In this document: piece by piece, positions 25,937-34,553 of the stretch
Layout of the letters: every line of letters begins with the position of its first letter
Numbering within the stretch: the first letter of the stretch is position 1
From: Desulfobacterales bacterium
GTDB lineage: Bacteria > Desulfobacterota > Desulfobacteria > Desulfobacterales > Desulfosalsimonadaceae
Length of the DNA: 64,000 nucleotides
Assembly (NCBI GenBank): GCA_034520365.1
Contig: JAXHNP010000007.1
Coordinates: forward strand, 744,001-808,000
Reading direction: 5' to 3'
The notes under the pieces: model-generated
What the model saw: the letters and a program-made list of their open reading frames with translations, nothing else
Database searches by the model: none
Told to the model about the DNA's origin: nothing
Program-made: the position numbers and the translations under genes

Positions 25937-27670
25937 ATGAAAATCACGATTGCCAGGACCGCTGGTTTCTGCATGGGTGTGCGGCGGGCGGTGGAAATGG
26001 CCCTGGACGCCTCAAACAAATCCCGGGCGCCCATATATACTTATGGCCCGCTGATTCATAATCCCCAGGTGCTTTCCATTCTGGCACAGAAGGGGATTAC
26101 GGTCATTGACGAAATCCCCGAATCCGGCGACGGCATTGTGCTTGTTCGCGCCCACGGCATCCCGCCGACGCAGCGGCAGGCCCTCTCAGATGCCGGATTT
26201 CAGGTGATTGACGCCACCTGCCCCCGGGTGATCAAGGTTCAGTCCATTATCGCCAAGCACGCCAAGCAGGGATATGCGTCCATCATTATCGGCGACCGCG
26301 AGCATCCGGAGGTCAAAGGCCTGCTGGGCTATGCCGGCGGCGAGGGGTATACCGCGGACAGCATCGAGGCCCTGGATCAGCTGCCGGATTTTGATAAAGC
26401 GATCATCGTCGCCCAAACCACCCAGAATACCAAATTTTTCGAACAGGTCCGCGAGTGGGTCAGGCAGAGCCATCCCCATTACAAGGTTTTTAATACCATC
26501 TGCGACTCCACGGAGAACCGTCAGGCCGAAGTCCATTCGATGACGGCATCGGTGGATGCGGTGGTGGTGGTGGGCGGCCGGGACTCCGGCAACACCCGGC
26601 GGCTTTATGACATTGCCGCCTCAACCGGAAAACCCGCCCAGCATATTGAAACCGAAGCGGAACTCGATATCCGGCAGCTGGAAAACTGCCGGCATGTGGG
26701 TATTACCGCCGGGGCTTCCACGCCGAACTGGATCATCAAGCGGGTTTACCGGGCCCTTGAAAACCAGTTGATGCGAAAGGGGCAGCGCTTTCGGCGATGG
26801 GCCTTTCAGGTACAGCGTTATCTGCTGCTCTCCAATATTTATCTTGCGCTTGGCGCCGGCTGCCTGACCTATGCGGCAGTGGCCCTGCTGAAAATCACCC
26901 CCGCGCTTTCGGATTTCCTGATCGCCATGCTCTATCTATTGTGCATGCATACCTTCAACAACCTGATCGATATCTCCACGGACCGCTACAGTGATCCGGA
27001 CCGGGCCACATTTTATCAGGCCAATCGGATGTGGCTGTCCGCACTGACCTTTGCCGCAGGTGCAGGCGTGCTTTTGCTGGCCTATGCCAGAGGGCCGTTT
27101 CTTTTTATTCTGCTTTTTTTTATGGGATGCCTGGGCATTGTTTACAACGTCAGCCTGGTGCCCCAGGGCGTGGGCGCCCGGCGGAAGAGCAAAATTCGGG
27201 ACATACCCGGTTCAAAAACCGTGTTGGTGGGCCTGGCCTGGGGAATTGTGACCACGCTGCTGCCGGCCCTGCATCACGGAAGCGGTATTCAGCTGTCGAC
27301 CACGGCCGTGTTTTTCTGGATTTTCTGCCTGGTCTTTGTGCAGACCGCTTTCTTTGACATCATGGATATGCAGGGAAGCCGGATTGTGGGTAAGGAGACC
27401 ATACCGATTCTGCTGGGCGAAAAACGGACCATGCGGCTGTTAAAGATTCTGTCCGGCGCCATGGCGGTTTTTATCTGGGCCGCCAGTGCCGCGGGATTGG
27501 TCGCTTTGCCCGGGCTGCTGATCGGCTGGAGCCCGCTCATGATGATGATTTTTCTCTATATCCATGAACACGGCGAGTTTTCGCCGGGATTTCGCCAGAG
27601 TTTTTTAATGGAGAGCCATTTCATTCTGGCCGGCCTCCTGGCCGTGATCGGCTCGCTCATCTTTATCTGA
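25937..27670 (+). CDS. ispH: IspH fused to a UbiA-type membrane prenyltransferase domain
   Basis: This 577-residue fusion has two parts. Residues 1-280 are IspH (4-hydroxy-3-methylbut-2-enyl diphosphate reductase) with the three cluster cysteines Cys12, Cys95 and Cys189, substrate histidines 41 and 73, and the REHPEV motif; it makes IPP and DMAPP in the last MEP-pathway step. Residues about 285-577 have eight or so hydrophobic segments and two UbiA-like acidic motifs, NNLIDISTDRYSD and FDIMDMQGSR, so this half probably prenylates an acceptor or acts in isoprenoid lipid synthesis. The first acidic motif is less canonical than NDxxDxxxD. The fusion would tether precursor synthesis to the membrane. 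The gene starts at the stop of cooT. Confidence 0.88.
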   Translation: MKITIARTAGFCMGVRRAVEMALDASNKSRAPIYTYGPLIHNPQVLSILAQKGITVIDEIPESGDGIVLVRAHGIPPTQRQALSDAGFQVIDATCPRVIKVQSIIAKHAKQGYASIIIGDREHPEVKGLLGYAGGEGYTADSIEALDQLPDFDKAIIVAQTTQNTKFFEQVREWVRQSHPHYKVFNTICDSTENRQAEVHSMTASVDAVVVVGGRDSGNTRRLYDIAASTGKPAQHIETEAELDIRQLENCRHVGITAGASTPNWIIKRVYRALENQLMRKGQRFRRWAFQVQRYLLLSNIYLALGAGCLTYAAVALLKITPALSDFLIAMLYLLCMHTFNNLIDISTDRYSDPDRATFYQANRMWLSALTFAAGAGVLLLAYARGPFLFILLFFMGCLGIVYNVSLVPQGVGARRKSKIRDIPGSKTVLVGLAWGIVTTLLPALHHGSGIQLSTTAVFFWIFCLVFVQTAFFDIMDMQGSRIVGKETIPILLGEKRTMRLLKILSGAMAVFIWAASAAGLVALPGLLIGWSPLMMMIFLYIHEHGEFSPGFRQSFLMESHFILAGLLAVIGSLIFI

Positions 27671-27692
27671 TATCTAAATTGAGCGTTCCAAT

Positions 27693-28304
27693 TCAGGTGA
27701 TGGTGGGTTCCGTGCCGGTCCGGAGTCTTTGGATGTTGTCTTTGTGCCGGATAATGATGAGCAGCGCGATAACTCCCGCGCATCCCGCAAGCCCCCATGC
27801 GTTTTCAACCAGCATCACGGCGATGGGCAGGGAAACCGCCGCGGCCATGGAGCCCACGGAAACCCGGTTTGAGAGAAGGGCCAGGAACATAAACACGGCG
27901 AAAGCAATTAAAAGGGATATGGGCGAAATAACCGAAAAACAGCCGGCCGCGGTGGCCACACCCTTGCCGCCGGTTTTAAATTTAAGATATACCGGAAACA
28001 GGTGCCCGCAGCAGGCGCCTATGGCGGTCAATCCCATCGCCGGCAGAACTTGGGGTGTGGAAAATACCGCGCCAGCCAGATATACCGGCAGCGCGCCTTT
28101 TAAAACATCCAGGCACAGGGTGGCCAGCCCCAGCGGCCAGCCGCCGGCCCGGCGGGCATTGGTGGCGCCGATGTTGCCGCTGCCGATTCGGCGCAGATCC
28201 ATTCCCTTCAGCGTTTTTACCAGAATCAGGCCAAACGGGACGGCGCCCAGCAGATAGGCGATGCCGACAATGCCGGCCAATTTTGTCAAAAAGATAAAAT
28301 CCAT
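27693..28304 (-). CDS. plsY: Glycerol-3-phosphate acyltransferase PlsY
   Basis: This 203-residue integral membrane protein has the three PlsY motifs: GSGNIGATNARR (about 42-53), the KFKTGGKGVAT region (about 108-118), and the C-terminal region with a further conserved basic loop. It transfers acyl from acyl-phosphate to glycerol-3-phosphate in the first step of phospholipid synthesis. It is convergent with ispH. No good ribosome site precedes ATG 28304. Confidence 0.93.
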   Translation of the reverse strand: MDFIFLTKLAGIVGIAYLLGAVPFGLILVKTLKGMDLRRIGSGNIGATNARRAGGWPLGLATLCLDVLKGALPVYLAGAVFSTPQVLPAMGLTAIGACCGHLFPVYLKFKTGGKGVATAAGCFSVISPISLLIAFAVFMFLALLSNRVSVGSMAAAVSLPIAVMLVENAWGLAGCAGVIALLIIIRHKDNIQRLRTGTEPTIT

Positions 28305-28362
28305 AGTATATATATATCATAATTTATTCTCCGGCATAATACAAATGAACAGCACATAAAGG

Positions 28363-28514
28363 CACGGTGAATTTGTTCTGGCGAACAACCCCATAACCAT
28401 GGGGTTGTTCGCATTTAAGGTCGGCACGGTGGCCGACCCTACAAAATGTCGGCATTGTCGCGTAGGGCGGGCCACCGTGCCCGCCTGAAAAATTGATAGA
28501 ACAAATTCACCGTG
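28363..28514. mobile_element. Family A miniature element, 152 bp (copy 2, inverted)
   Basis: The ends CACGGTGAATTTGTTCT and AGAACAAATTCACCGTG are perfectly complementary over 17 bases. The internal order of hairpins is the reverse of the copy at 17973. CACATAAAGG (28353-28362) and CATATAAAGG (28515-28524) form a 9/10 flanking direct repeat. This element fills most of the 28305-28661 gap. Confidence 0.92.
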
Positions 28515-28661
28515 CATATAAAGGCCGCCCCTACATTGGGTGATGCCAATATTATAGAAATACCAATGAGTTATCTTAACAGCAGAGACAATGTAGCGGA
28601 AGCCTTTAGGCTTCCATAATGCATGGCAAAATCAAATTTGAAGAAGTCTGTAGGAAAGATC

Positions 28662-28931
28662 ATGGAGCCTATCGAAATCCCCATTGACGGCACGCTTGAC
28701 TTGCATACGTTCCGGCCGGCGGAAGTTAAAGACCTGTTGGATGACTATATCGCCGCCTGCCTGGAAAAAGAGATCTATTCCCTTCGCATCATCCACGGCA
28801 AAGGCCAGGGGGTGTTGAAAAAGCGGGTGCACAGTATACTGAAAAAAGATAACCGGGTCGCCCGGTTTGCCGATGCGGAAGCGACGGGCGGGGGCTGGGG
28901 GGCAACGATTGTTGAGCTAAAAAAGCCTTAA
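28662..28931 (+). CDS. Smr-domain protein
   Basis: This 89-residue stand-alone Smr domain has the LDLHTF motif at residues 12-17 and HGKG about 35 residues later. Smr domains (from MutS2 C-termini) have nicking-nuclease activity on branched DNA or RNA. ATG 28662 was chosen because AGGAAA lies seven bases upstream; an in-frame ATG at 28623 would add 13 residues without a ribosome site. It is monocistronic, just downstream of a family A element. Confidence 0.85.
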   Translation: MEPIEIPIDGTLDLHTFRPAEVKDLLDDYIAACLEKEIYSLRIIHGKGQGVLKKRVHSILKKDNRVARFADAEATGGGWGATIVELKKP

Positions 28932-29030
28932 TTGATTTTCTTAAGCGGCGCCCGGGTTTCAGGATGGCGCGTGGCATGCCCATCCTGAAACCTTGACGGC
29001 TTCGCAAAAAGTCCTTTGATGCGACGGGCG

Positions 29031-29456
29031 CTAATGCCCCGCTGCCAGCAAACCGCTTGCGGCCAGGAGCAGGACGGCGGCTTCAATGCCTGCCAGCGTG
29101 GCATAGACATAGTCGTTCTTTTTTACCAATGTGGGGATGATCGCGATGTAGCAGATAATGGTCACCGCGGCCAGAAAGGCGATACCCAGGAAGTTCAGAA
29201 AATCCCCGTATCCCAGCAGTTTTGCCCATCCCCAGCCGGACTCAATGCCGGCGATTTGCAGATAGTCGCTGGAGCTCATCTGCCAGTATTTCGGCAGCTC
29301 CTCCATCGGGATGCGAAGCGGCATAATTCCGGTGACATAGATGACAAAGGTGATAAGAAGGGCGAGCAGCCCGAGGTACATGCCTTTCTCGAGCACATTG
29401 GCATAAAGGAGCTGTTCTTTACTGGCTTTTTCCAGATCGATTTCAACTTGAGCCAT
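29031..29456 (-). CDS. DUF1634 membrane protein
   Basis: This 141-residue protein has a polar N-terminal helix and about four membrane helices, matching DUF1634 proteins that accompany TauE/SafE permeases in sulfate reducers. It lies 30 bases downstream of such a permease gene. It is presumably an accessory subunit in sulfur-oxyanion or organosulfonate transport; this is inferred from context. GGAGG precedes the start at good spacing. Confidence 0.8.
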   Translation of the reverse strand: MAQVEIDLEKASKEQLLYANVLEKGMYLGLLALLITFVIYVTGIMPLRIPMEELPKYWQMSSSDYLQIAGIESGWGWAKLLGYGDFLNFLGIAFLAAVTIICYIAIIPTLVKKNDYVYATLAGIEAAVLLLAASGLLAAGH

Positions 29457-29486
29457 TTGATGCCTCCTGTAATTTATTCTTGATCG

Positions 29487-30455
29487 CTATCCGATTCCGA
29501 GTCCTTTAAGAAGTGCCTTGATGCCGGCAAACGCCAGAATCGCGATGACCATCCAGCGGATCATATTCGGCTTGGCGATTTTTAGCAACCGAACGCCGAC
29601 GAATGATCCCAGCATAATGCCCACCACCGAGGGGACCACCATCAGCGGGATGACGCAGCCTTTGTTCAAATAAACCCAGGCAGCGGAGGTGTCGGTAATT
29701 GAGAGCAGGAATTTGCTGGTGGCCACACTGATTTTAAGCGGCGCCCCCATGACGAGGTTTAAAACCGGCACATTGGCCCAGCCGGCACCTAAGCCGAACA
29801 TGCCCGCCATGAGGCCGACACCGATAAAAAGCAGCAGGCCAATCGGCGTTCTGTGAATCTTCCAGTCAATGTCCTTGCCCAGACTGTCTTCGTAATAGAC
29901 GCCGTAAATCCTTAAAACCGAAGACAGCTTGTCAGATTGCTGGATATCAGGAAAAGTGGATTTTTTGGCGGTCAGCATCAAAATACAGATAAAAATGATG
30001 ACCACGCCGAGAAAGATCTGGACGAGATTGGTGGGCAGCGCCAGGCCGACCATGGCCCCCACGATCGCGCATGAAGAGGCGATGAGCGCCACCGGAATGG
30101 CCAGGCGAAGACTGGCCAGGCTGGATTTTAAAAGCCCGGGGCCGGCAGCCAGGGCGCCGGTCAGTGCCACGAGCAGGCCCGCGCCCCTGACAAAATCCAG
30201 ATGAAACGGGAAAAAACCGCTGATAATGGGGACATACAGCACCCCGCCGCCAACGCCGCCCAAAACCGCGAATATGCCCATTATAAACGTCACAACGAAC
30301 AGCACCACCGGCCAGAACCACCAGGCATGTTCAGCTATGGGGTCAGCGGCGGCAGTGCCCTCCGCGGCCTCCGTGGCAAGCGCCGGGTCGTTAAAGATTA
30401 GGAATAACAAAGCCGTGCAGAGAAGTACGAATAGGATTCCGCCCCATTTTTTCAT
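29487..30455 (-). CDS. TauE/SafE-family permease (sulfite-exporter type)
   Basis: This roughly 322-residue protein has an N-terminal hydrophobic leader, then eight or so membrane helices with the TauE/SafE glycine-rich repeats (GGVGGGVLYVP and GLGAGWANVP). Family members export sulfite or sulfoacetate, or act on other sulfur compounds. Start 30455 is supported by GAGGAGG seven bases upstream; the longer in-frame start at 30494 is not. It is followed by DUF1634, its usual partner. The upstream gap holds a family A element. Confidence 0.87.
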   Translation of the reverse strand: MKKWGGILFVLLCTALLFLIFNDPALATEAAEGTAAADPIAEHAWWFWPVVLFVVTFIMGIFAVLGGVGGGVLYVPIISGFFPFHLDFVRGAGLLVALTGALAAGPGLLKSSLASLRLAIPVALIASSCAIVGAMVGLALPTNLVQIFLGVVIIFICILMLTAKKSTFPDIQQSDKLSSVLRIYGVYYEDSLGKDIDWKIHRTPIGLLLFIGVGLMAGMFGLGAGWANVPVLNLVMGAPLKISVATSKFLLSITDTSAAWVYLNKGCVIPLMVVPSVVGIMLGSFVGVRLLKIAKPNMIRWMVIAILAFAGIKALLKGLGIG

Positions 30456-30628
30456 CGACACCTCCTCAAATAAAACCGTATTTTCCTGAAGCACCGGTTT
30501 CTCCCGGCACTGCGATCTGCAACCATTCTGAACTTATACTTCAAGTTAAATCGGTTACATGAGATTTGGTGATGTGTCAAACATAAATAAGCCCCATAAA
30601 TAAGCCCCATGACAAAATCGGAACCCGG

Positions 30629-30780
30629 CACGGTAAATTTGTTCTATCTATTTTTCAGGCGGGCACGGTGGCCCGCCCTACGCGACAATGCCGACATTTT
30701 GTAGGGTCGGCCACCGTGCCGACCTCACATGCGAGAAACCCCATGGTTATGGGGTTTCTCGCCAGAATAAATTCACCGTG
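30629..30780. mobile_element. Family A miniature element, 152 bp (copy 3)
   Basis: The ends CACGGTAAATTTGTTCT and AGAATAAATTCACCGTG are complementary at 15 of 17 positions. The inside is nearly identical to the 17973 copy and in the same orientation. The nine-base direct repeat GGAACCCGG flanks it (30620-30628 and 30781-30789). It occupies the divergent gap between the TauE and MFS genes, 57 bases before the latter. Confidence 0.92.
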
Positions 30781-30837
30781 GGAACCCGGCCGAATTCCGT
30801 TGTGCATAATAAATATGGGTGTTATGGGGTAGCCCGT

Positions 30838-32007
30838 ATGGAACGTATGGACCCGAAAATATTTTCAACCCTGTTTTTTTCGATTTTTGCCACCCTTACC
30901 GGGGTGGGCATTGTTGTACCGCTTTTGCCGGTGTATGCCCATGACCTGGGTGCGAGCGGCCTATACATCGCCCTTATCTTCGGCGGTTTTTCCCTGACCC
31001 GGACCTTTTTTCTGCCCTGGTTCGGCCGCTGGTCGGACCGAAAGGGACGGAAGCCGTTTATCACGCTCGGATTGTTCGGATATTTCCTGGTGGCCGCTGC
31101 ATTTATCATGGCCACCCGCATTGAAACCCTGATTACGATCCGTATCATCCAGGGGATTGCCTCGGCCATGATTATGCCGGTCGCCCAAGCCTATGTGGGC
31201 GATATCACGCCTACCGGCAAAGAAGGGCTGTCCATGGGGATGTTTAATATGTCCGTGTTCCTGGGCTTAAGCCTGGGCCCGCTTTTGGGCGGGGTGATCA
31301 AGGATTTTTTCAGCCTCCAGGTGGCCTTTGCCTGCATGGGCGGACTGGCCTTGACGGCCTTTTTTCTGACGTTTTTCTGCTTGCCGCCGCGAGCCGGGGA
31401 GTATATCGTGGTCAGTGGCTATCAGCCCCGCCCCTGGCGCCAGCTGCTGGTTGACCGGATGATTCTGAGCCTCTTTGTTTTCCGGCTCGTTTATGCCACG
31501 TGTATCGGCATCATCTGGGGGTTTCTGCCGGTTTACGGGGATATCCGCTTTTCCCTTTCCGGCTCTGCCATTGGCATCCTGGTCATGCTGGGCGTTTTTG
31601 TAAGCGGCCTGCTCCATATTCCCATGGGCTGGATTGCCGATCGGATGGATAAACGGCGGCTGGTGATGCTCGGCGGTTTGATTGCGGCGGGCGGCACGCT
31701 GCTTTTGGCTTTGGCCCAGGGGTTCTGGGATCTTTTTGCCGCCAATATGATATTCGGCGTGGGCGGGGGGATATCAATGCCGGCGCTCATGGCGCTGGCG
31801 GTCATTGCCGGCAACCGTCGGCAGGCCATGGGCTCGGTGATGTCTCTGGTCACCGTGGCCCACAGCCTGGGCATGCTTTTCGGCTCGCTTTGCGGCGGTA
31901 TTATAATGGATACGATTGAGCTGCAGTTTGCCTTTTCCGTTGGGGCGGTAATCATGCTGATCGGGGTGTGTTTTTTCCTGGTCAGCACCCGGACAAATAG
32001 TGGTTGA
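30838..32007 (+). CDS. MFS transporter
   Basis: This 389-residue protein has 12 predicted membrane helices and the MFS loop 2-3 signature as GRWSDRKGRKP (about residues 62-72), repeated in weaker form as GWIADRMDKRR in the second half. This layout fits a drug/H+ antiporter-like or sugar-efflux-like permease; the substrate cannot be told. ATG 30838 or 30847 could be the start, and neither has a strong ribosome site. Frame continues upstream into the family A element, which was not counted as coding. A SatD-like gene follows 13 bases downstream. Confidence 0.87.
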   Translation: MERMDPKIFSTLFFSIFATLTGVGIVVPLLPVYAHDLGASGLYIALIFGGFSLTRTFFLPWFGRWSDRKGRKPFITLGLFGYFLVAAAFIMATRIETLITIRIIQGIASAMIMPVAQAYVGDITPTGKEGLSMGMFNMSVFLGLSLGPLLGGVIKDFFSLQVAFACMGGLALTAFFLTFFCLPPRAGEYIVVSGYQPRPWRQLLVDRMILSLFVFRLVYATCIGIIWGFLPVYGDIRFSLSGSAIGILVMLGVFVSGLLHIPMGWIADRMDKRRLVMLGGLIAAGGTLLLALAQGFWDLFAANMIFGVGGGISMPALMALAVIAGNRRQAMGSVMSLVTVAHSLGMLFGSLCGGIIMDTIELQFAFSVGAVIMLIGVCFFLVSTRTNSG

Positions 32008-32020
32008 TGGAAGGTTGGGT

Positions 32021-32698
32021 ATGCAAGTCCGTTTATCTGCCGATTATGCGGTGATCTCGGGGGATTTTATCGGGTTCTCCCCCTTGTCGGCCGAAACTCG
32101 TCAAAAACTTTATCACCTGGTACTTGAGGGCGGGCGCCGGTTAAACCAGGTGTTTGGGGCGGCCATGCCCGAGCCGGTGGATGTTTTCCGGGGGGACGGC
32201 TGGCAGATGCTTGTTGCCGAACCGGCTGCGGCACTTCGGGCCGGGCTCTATTTTCGGGCATTTATCCGGGCGCATGCCCCGGTGCGCGAGACGGATGTGC
32301 GGATGGCCATAGGGGTCGGGCCGGTGGATTATGTGCCGGCGGGAAATATTTCCGGCGGGGACGGGGCGGCCTTCAGGCGATCCGGAAAACTCCTTGAATC
32401 CATGGCCGCACCGGGGTCAGGCACTCTGCGCTTTGCCATGGACGGCCAGGCCGCAACCCGCGCCATAGACGGCATGCTTTTTTTGGCCGGCGCCATTGCC
32501 GGGCGCTGGACCCCGAATCAGGCCAGGGCGGTAATGGGTGCTTTGGCCGGTATGACCCAGCAGCAGATAGCTGCCGGCTGGAACAAGCCGATTTCCTATC
32601 AGGCCGTGGGCATGCACCTCAAACGCGCCGGGTGGGGGGAAATAAGGTATGCGGTGGACGTATTCGAAAATTTGATCCGGGGAAGGCTTAAATCTTAG
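32021..32698 (+). CDS. SatD-like protein with C-terminal helix-turn-helix
   Basis: This 225-residue protein has an N-terminal part resembling SatD proteins: AVISGDFIGFSPLS, then VFRGDGWQ, which recall the nucleotidyl-cyclase-like fold. After about residue 170 comes QQQIAAGWNKPISYQAVGMHLKR, read here as a helix-turn-helix. The combination suggests a sensory or regulatory role. SatD-type proteins have no established biochemistry. ATG 32021 has GGAAGG upstream, and the gene is probably co-transcribed with the MFS transporter. Confidence 0.55.
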   Translation: MQVRLSADYAVISGDFIGFSPLSAETRQKLYHLVLEGGRRLNQVFGAAMPEPVDVFRGDGWQMLVAEPAAALRAGLYFRAFIRAHAPVRETDVRMAIGVGPVDYVPAGNISGGDGAAFRRSGKLLESMAAPGSGTLRFAMDGQAATRAIDGMLFLAGAIAGRWTPNQARAVMGALAGMTQQQIAAGWNKPISYQAVGMHLKRAGWGEIRYAVDVFENLIRGRLKS

Positions 32699-32729
32699 CG
32701 GGCTGGCCGATCAGATCGTTCAGCTCTTG

Positions 32730-34475
32730 TTATTCTAACACCATCTTCCGGCTGACCGGGGTCATGACCAGGCGGCAGCCGATATAATTGCCCTTGAAAT
32801 CCGGTGACACATTGCCCCGGTAGGCGCAGCGCACCTCATGGGCGGAGTTGGACCAGCTGCCGCCCCGGATAACCCTTCGCCCGGATTGGTTTCTGATGAC
32901 CGGGTTTTTTCGGTCATGTCTTTTATAGGCATCTTCCAGGTAGACATCCAGGCACCATTCATAAATGTTTCCGCTCATATCGTATAGTCCCAGCTGATTG
33001 GGCTGTTTTTGGCCCACCGGCTGGGTGGTCATGCTGCTGTTGCCGTAATGCCAGGCAAGTTTGTCCAGATCCTGGCCGCCGGAAAATTTATGCGCTTTGC
33101 CGCAGCTCCGGGCGGCATACTCCCATTCCGCCTCGGTGGGCAGCCGGAAATGGTATCGCCCTTTGTTTGTCGAGGCAAGTTTCTGGATGAATTCATGGGT
33201 ATCATGCCAGGATACCTGCTCAACCGGGTGCGCATCCCCTGTCTTGAACCAGGCCGGATTATTCGCCTTGACCATTTTCCAGAGGGAAGAGGACATAACC
33301 TTTTTCCACTGCATCTGGGTGACCGGATAACGGGCCATCCAGAACCCGTCGATATAAACTTCATGCACCGGGAATTCATCCCGGTTGCCCTCTGAATCCC
33401 AGTTGCCGCAGCCCATTCGGTAGGCTCCGGACGGGATCCAGACAAATTCCATTCCGGTTACCGGTTCCACCCAGATATCCCCGGCCTTATGCATGTCCGA
33501 GCGCTTGGTGTCCTTATTTTTGGATCGCCTCGATTGGGGCCTGAGTTTTTGCGTCTTTTTAGCCGGCTTGGCGGTAGATGCGTCCTCTGAGGCGGGCCTT
33601 TCCTTATTCGGGGCAGCTTTACCGTTCAGCCGGTTTAAAATGGCCTCAAAATCCGCGGGCCGGTCCTTTGGGGCGTAATTGACGCATTCCCGGATCAAGC
33701 GCTGGATGGGCTCTGGCATGTCCTTTCGGGGAAATTCCAGTCCATCGGATTTTACCCGGCGGATACGTTCGTTAAAATCCGTATTTTCATAGGGAAGTGC
33801 GCCGAACCAGATAAAGTAGGAGACAAACCCATAGGAATAGACCAGGCTGGCAATGCCCGTGCTTTCACTGCGAATGAGTATCTCCGGGGCGGACCAGTTG
33901 GGCGTAAACTGGGCATTGGGCGATGCTGAAATGCTGCTTACGCGCTGCAGACCTCCGAGATCGCCTATCAGCAGCTGGTTGGCGTTGTTTAGCAGAAGGT
34001 TGGAGGGCTTTAGATCCTTTACAATAAATGATTCCACGCGGCTGTGCGAGAGCCGCTTTAATATTTCCGCCAGATCCCGCATCAGTTTTTGGCATGTGTC
34101 CGGGGCCAGGGGGTAATGGTCGAGCACGTAATGCAGGAGGTTGTCCGGGCAGTACTCCATTAAAAGAACCAGATAGGCTTTGGCCTCCTGTTTGGATACC
34201 TGCTTGTCCACCAGGTGAAAATCATGAATTTCAACTACGCCGTCGCCTTTGATTTTGCTGTAATAGGCCTGCACGGCATGAAAATCATGGGATATTTTGG
34301 AATCCAGATCCTTGGTGGTTTTATAGTTGATGGAGCGCTCCACCATGATCGGCACCACCTTGACGGCGCGTTCCTTCAGGTTGTCGCGGACATGATAGAC
34401 AACGCCATTGACCCCTTCGCCAATGCGGCTGATAATTTCATAGGTGGGCAGGCATTTTTTGATGATATCTTCCAT
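32730..34475 (-). CDS. Ser/Thr protein kinase fused to a SUMF1-like domain
   Basis: This 581-residue protein has a kinase domain (about 10-285) with glycine loop GEGVNGVVY and ATP-binding lysine in AVKVV. The catalytic loop is VKDLKPSNLLL (HRD changed to VKD, catalytic Asp and Asn kept) and the metal motif is DLG rather than DFG, then SAPE. A basic linker (about 290-335) joins a C-terminal SUMF1/FGE-fold domain with RLPTEAEWEYAAR, GLYDMSGNIYEWC and RVIRGGSW. The two-cysteine active site of true formylglycine-generating enzymes is absent, so this domain is probably a sensor or binding module. Next upstream is a PP2C phosphatase, a likely antagonist. Confidence 0.88.
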   Translation of the reverse strand: MEDIIKKCLPTYEIISRIGEGVNGVVYHVRDNLKERAVKVVPIMVERSINYKTTKDLDSKISHDFHAVQAYYSKIKGDGVVEIHDFHLVDKQVSKQEAKAYLVLLMEYCPDNLLHYVLDHYPLAPDTCQKLMRDLAEILKRLSHSRVESFIVKDLKPSNLLLNNANQLLIGDLGGLQRVSSISASPNAQFTPNWSAPEILIRSESTGIASLVYSYGFVSYFIWFGALPYENTDFNERIRRVKSDGLEFPRKDMPEPIQRLIRECVNYAPKDRPADFEAILNRLNGKAAPNKERPASEDASTAKPAKKTQKLRPQSRRSKNKDTKRSDMHKAGDIWVEPVTGMEFVWIPSGAYRMGCGNWDSEGNRDEFPVHEVYIDGFWMARYPVTQMQWKKVMSSSLWKMVKANNPAWFKTGDAHPVEQVSWHDTHEFIQKLASTNKGRYHFRLPTEAEWEYAARSCGKAHKFSGGQDLDKLAWHYGNSSMTTQPVGQKQPNQLGLYDMSGNIYEWCLDVYLEDAYKRHDRKNPVIRNQSGRRVIRGGSWSNSAHEVRCAYRGNVSPDFKGNYIGCRLVMTPVSRKMVLE

Positions 34476-34553
34476 TCTGTCCGCTCCGCCTATCCTGCCG
34501 CCTGAAAAATGGGCGTCAATTTGATCAAAAATTTTTCAGTTATCATCTCTGTA

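Noticed and set aside
32730-33040. SUMF1-like domain as a true formylglycine-generating enzyme
   Set aside because: The paired active-site cysteines after the RGGSW motif are missing; only one cysteine is present there.
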